This document shows, piece after piece, positions 62,105 to 64,000 of a stretch of DNA of 64,000 nucleotides. Source of the DNA: Stenotrophomonas aracearum. GTDB taxonomy: Bacteria; Pseudomonadota; Gammaproteobacteria; Xanthomonadales; Xanthomonadaceae. Positions within the stretch are counted from its first letter, which is position 1; each line of letters begins with the position of its first letter. Position numbers and translations under genes: made by a program. Below the pieces are notes generated by a model. The model worked only from the letters and a program-made list of their open reading frames with translations, was not told the origin of the DNA and made no database searches. The stretch covers positions 372,001-436,000 of the forward strand of contig NZ_CP115543.1 of the NCBI RefSeq assembly GCF_031834615.1. Reading direction: 5' to 3'.

Positions 62105-62128
62105 GTAGAGCCGGGCTCTGCCCGGCTC
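62105..62128 (+). repeat. SMAG/REP element between kdp operon and next gene
   Basis: GTAGAGCCGGGC, TCT, GCCCGGCTC. It immediately abuts the candidate KdpE repeats and lies 9 bp from the stop of the upstream-transcribed gene. Confidence 0.8.
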
Positions 62129-62137
62129 CTTCAACCC

Positions 62138-62806
62138 TTACCCGCGCGGGTCGGTCTCCACACCCTTCAACAACCGGTACCGCTGCAGGGTCTCCTCGAT
62201 CTCCGCATCCAGCGCCTTGCGCTGGTCCAGGTACGAGGCCTGCATGCGCTTCTGGGTCACCAGTTCGGCGTGGCGCAGGCGGATGTCCTCGGCCTGCTTG
62301 GGCAGCACCGGCTGGCCGGCCAGTTCGCGGTCGCCCGCGCTGCCCAGCAACGTCACCAGCGCGTCGCGCAGGCTGGCCACGTTGTAGTTGGCGGTGTTCA
62401 CGTTGTTGTCCAGGATCCCGGTGCGCTCCACGAACACGCGGCGCAGGTCGGCTTCGTCCTCGTAGGTGGAGAGCATCGCCTGCTCGGTGCGCTTGCGGGT
62501 GTCTTCCGCCGCCTGGTCCAGCTGGGCCTGCGCCGCCGCAACGGCGGCGTCGGCACGCTCTTCCTCGGTCAGGGTGCGCTCCACGCCACCCTTGCGCAGG
62601 CCGCTGTTGACGCTGAATTCCTCGCGCGCGCTGTTCACCGCCTCCTGCGGCAGGGCATCGCTGCAGATCCGCTCACTGCCCTTGTTCCAGCAGTACAGCT
62701 TCTTGGCCTTGGCATCGGTGCTGCTGCGCTTGGCCTGCGCCTGTGCGCCGAGCACGGGCGCGGCCAGCAGCAGGCCGATCATGGTGAACGTGGCAATCCT
62801 GGACAT
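62138..62806 (-). CDS. Exported coiled-coil protein (DUF4124-like start)
   Basis: 222 residues. Signal peptide MSRIATFTMIGLLLAAPVLG; then KKLYCWNKGSERICSDALP, a short Cys-x(n)-Cys segment resembling DUF4124. The rest is almost entirely charged helix (about 75-215) with heptad-like spacing, probably a periplasmic coiled coil. Function unknown. It follows pyrE (15 bp) on the same strand and may be co-transcribed with it. Confidence 0.7.
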   Translation of the reverse strand: MSRIATFTMIGLLLAAPVLGAQAQAKRSSTDAKAKKLYCWNKGSERICSDALPQEAVNSAREEFSVNSGLRKGGVERTLTEEERADAAVAAAQAQLDQAAEDTRKRTEQAMLSTYEDEADLRRVFVERTGILDNNVNTANYNVASLRDALVTLLGSAGDRELAGQPVLPKQAEDIRLRHAELVTQKRMQASYLDQRKALDAEIEETLQRYRLLKGVETDPRG

Positions 62807-62821
62807 GGGAGCCCCCTGCTC

Positions 62822-63481
62822 TCAACGCGTAGGACGGCTGCCGTAGCGGGACCGATAGTCCTCCAGCGGCTGCCGGTACCCGACAAGTTCCGGATTTCCG
62901 GAGGCAAAATCAAGCAGGTCGCCCAGCGTGGCCACGGCCACCACCGGAATGCCGGCTTCTTCGGCCACGGCCTGGGCGGCCGAACGGCGGTCGTCTTCCG
63001 AGGCGATCTCCTGCCGGTCCAGCGCCACCACGATGCCGGCCGGGGTGCCGCCGGCCTGCTTGATGATGGTCAGCGCCTCACGGATGGCGGTGCCGGCGGT
63101 GATCACGTCGTCCACGATCAGCACGCGCTTGCCGTTCATGTCCGCGCCGATCAGGTTGCCGCCTTCGCCGTGCGCCTTGGCTTCCTTGCGGTTGAAGCTC
63201 AGCGGCAGGTCGCGGCCGCGCTGGGCGAACTCGCAGGCGGTGGCGGTGGCCAGCGGAATGCCCTTGTAGGCCGGGCCGAACACGACGTCGAACTTCAGGC
63301 CGGTGGCTTCCACCGCATCGGCGTAGCAGGCGGCCAGCTGGGCCATCTTCGCGCCGGAATCGAAACGGCCGGCATTGAAGAAGTAGGGGCTCAGGCGGCC
63401 CGACTTGAGGGTGAACTGGCCAAAACGCAGCGCATCGGCGGTCAGCGCCAGCTGCAGGAAACGGTAACGGTGGTCGCTCAT
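62822..63481 (-). CDS. pyrE: Orotate phosphoribosyltransferase
   Basis: 219 residues; makes OMP from orotate and PRPP in pyrimidine synthesis. The PRPP-binding motif RVLIVDDVITAGTAIRE is near residues 119-135, the catalytic loop with Lys/His in NRKEAKAHGEGG near 97, and FGPAYKGIPLA near 69. Length and motifs are standard. ATG at 63481. Divergent from xth, as in Pseudomonas and Xanthomonas. Confidence 0.96.
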   Translation of the reverse strand: MSDHRYRFLQLALTADALRFGQFTLKSGRLSPYFFNAGRFDSGAKMAQLAACYADAVEATGLKFDVVFGPAYKGIPLATATACEFAQRGRDLPLSFNRKEAKAHGEGGNLIGADMNGKRVLIVDDVITAGTAIREALTIIKQAGGTPAGIVVALDRQEIASEDDRRSAAQAVAEEAGIPVVAVATLGDLLDFASGNPELVGYRQPLEDYRSRYGSRPTR

Positions 63482-63646
63482 CTGAAGCTCTATTCAATTC
63501 TCTTGGAGCGCAGATGCTAATGCATCCCTGCCAATTCAGGCTCGTGACCCCCTGCCGCAGGCCGCTGCGGTGGCCGGATCCGGCCAGCCGATGGGCCGGG
63601 CAACCCGGTATGCTTTGTCGGTTACCGCTCTTGTATCCGGGTCAGC

Positions 63647-64000
63647 ATGCGCATCATCAGTTTCAACGCCAATGGCATCCGTTCCGCCGCCACCAAGGGC
63701 TTTCTCGAGTGGTTCCGTGCCCAGGACGCCGACGTGCTGTGCATCCAGGAGACCAAGGCGCAGGAAGACCAGCTGACCGACCCGATGTTCCGTCCGGACG
63801 GCCACCACTGCTTCTACCGTGACGCAATCACCAAGAAGGGCTACAGCGGCGTGGCCATCTACAGCAAGCGTGAGCCCGACCAGGTCATCACCTCGCTGGG
63901 CTGGGCCCCGTTCGACGACGAGGGCCGCTACATCGAGGCCCGCTACGGCAAACTCAGCGTGGTCTCCTTCTATATCCCCTCGGGCAGCTCGGGCGACCTG
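63647..64000 (+). CDS. xth: Exodeoxyribonuclease III / AP endonuclease, 3' end outside window
   Basis: 118 residues are visible before the window ends. MRIISFNANGIRSAATKGF is the family start, with the metal-binding Asn (FNANGIR); CIQETKAQEDQL holds the catalytic Glu; KKGYSGVAIYSK and the start of SFYIPSG follow. This is the EEP nuclease superfamily, acting on abasic sites; Crc in Pseudomonas is a related protein in the same position, so the regulator reading is possible until the remaining active-site residues are seen. TATGCT at 63609 is a possible -10. Confidence 0.88.
   Translation, partial: MRIISFNANGIRSAATKGFLEWFRAQDADVLCIQETKAQEDQLTDPMFRPDGHHCFYRDAITKKGYSGVAIYSKREPDQVITSLGWAPFDDEGRYIEARYGKLSVVSFYIPSGSSGDL

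Noticed and set aside
60043..62610. Long plus-strand open frame (over 800 codons) antisense to kdpA and neighbours
   Set aside because: Composition is Gln/Arg/His/Gly-rich with no domain, as expected for the reverse of high-GC genes; kdpA, kdpF and the coiled-coil gene on the other strand are certain. The same applies to plus-strand frames at 42524-46054 and 54784-57447.

Overview
The window is high-GC chromosomal DNA from a gammaproteobacterium of the family Xanthomonadaceae, most likely Stenotrophomonas. Evidence: an Ax21-family outer-membrane protein, a TrpRS with a C-terminal extension, an H1-like Lys/Ala-rich protein, the dfp-dut-algC and pyrE/xth gene neighbourhoods, and at least ten short hairpin repeats starting with GTAG (GTAGAGCCACGCC, GTAGTGCCGGCC and similar) that match the SMAG-type REP elements described in S. 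maltophilia. The assignment rests on recognition, not a search.

Layout. 1-3 kb: birA, coaX, a SPOR protein and tRNA-Thr(TGT). 3-5.5 kb: a compact leftward cassette of two roadblock/LC7 proteins, a possible winged-helix adaptor and an MglA-like small GTPase. 5.6-13 kb: arginase, an entericidin-type lipoprotein, CsbD, trpS, an MBL-fold enzyme and an M28 peptidase. 13-16 kb: an MHS-type transporter and two EamA transporters. 16.2-19.5 kb: an accessory stretch with two unknown exported proteins around a frameshifted MASE1 sensor. 19.6-26 kb: an ABC efflux system (adaptor, ATPase, two permeases) divergent from a DesK/DesR-like two-component pair. 26-32.9 kb: a catalase-like peroxidase with a frameshifted cytochrome b561, an M17 aminopeptidase, a HAD phosphatase, an AI-2E transporter and a YqjD/YqjE-like stress operon. 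33-42.5 kb: HtrA protease, H1-like protein, Ax21, Nudix, TorF porin, SDR and small conserved proteins. 42.6-46 kb: argS with an FtsN-like SPOR protein, then radC. 46.1-49.7 kb: an insert between radC and coaBC holding an ankyrin protein, a 52-residue membrane peptide, a double-glycine-leader peptide and a retropepsin-like protein. 50-54 kb: coaBC-dut-PMM/PGM operon. 54-62 kb: a complete kdpFABCDE potassium system, including a 47-residue KdpF. 62-64 kb: a coiled-coil exported protein, pyrE, and the start of xth.

The best candidates for undescribed biology are the GTPase/roadblock cassette (2989-5441), which resembles a conservon without its histidine kinase, and the double-glycine peptide plus small membrane protein in the radC-coaBC gap (47725-48389), which looks like a class II bacteriocin/immunity pair. 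Other points: REP elements supply the stop codons of rarD and probably kdpE; a T-tract repeat array phased at multiples of 11 bp lies in front of kdpF; the H1-like protein holds 16 uninterrupted 11-residue repeats; TrpRS appears fused to a DUF1508-like domain; and two genes are each broken by one missing G. I see no insertion sequence, integrase, prophage, CRISPR array or rRNA.
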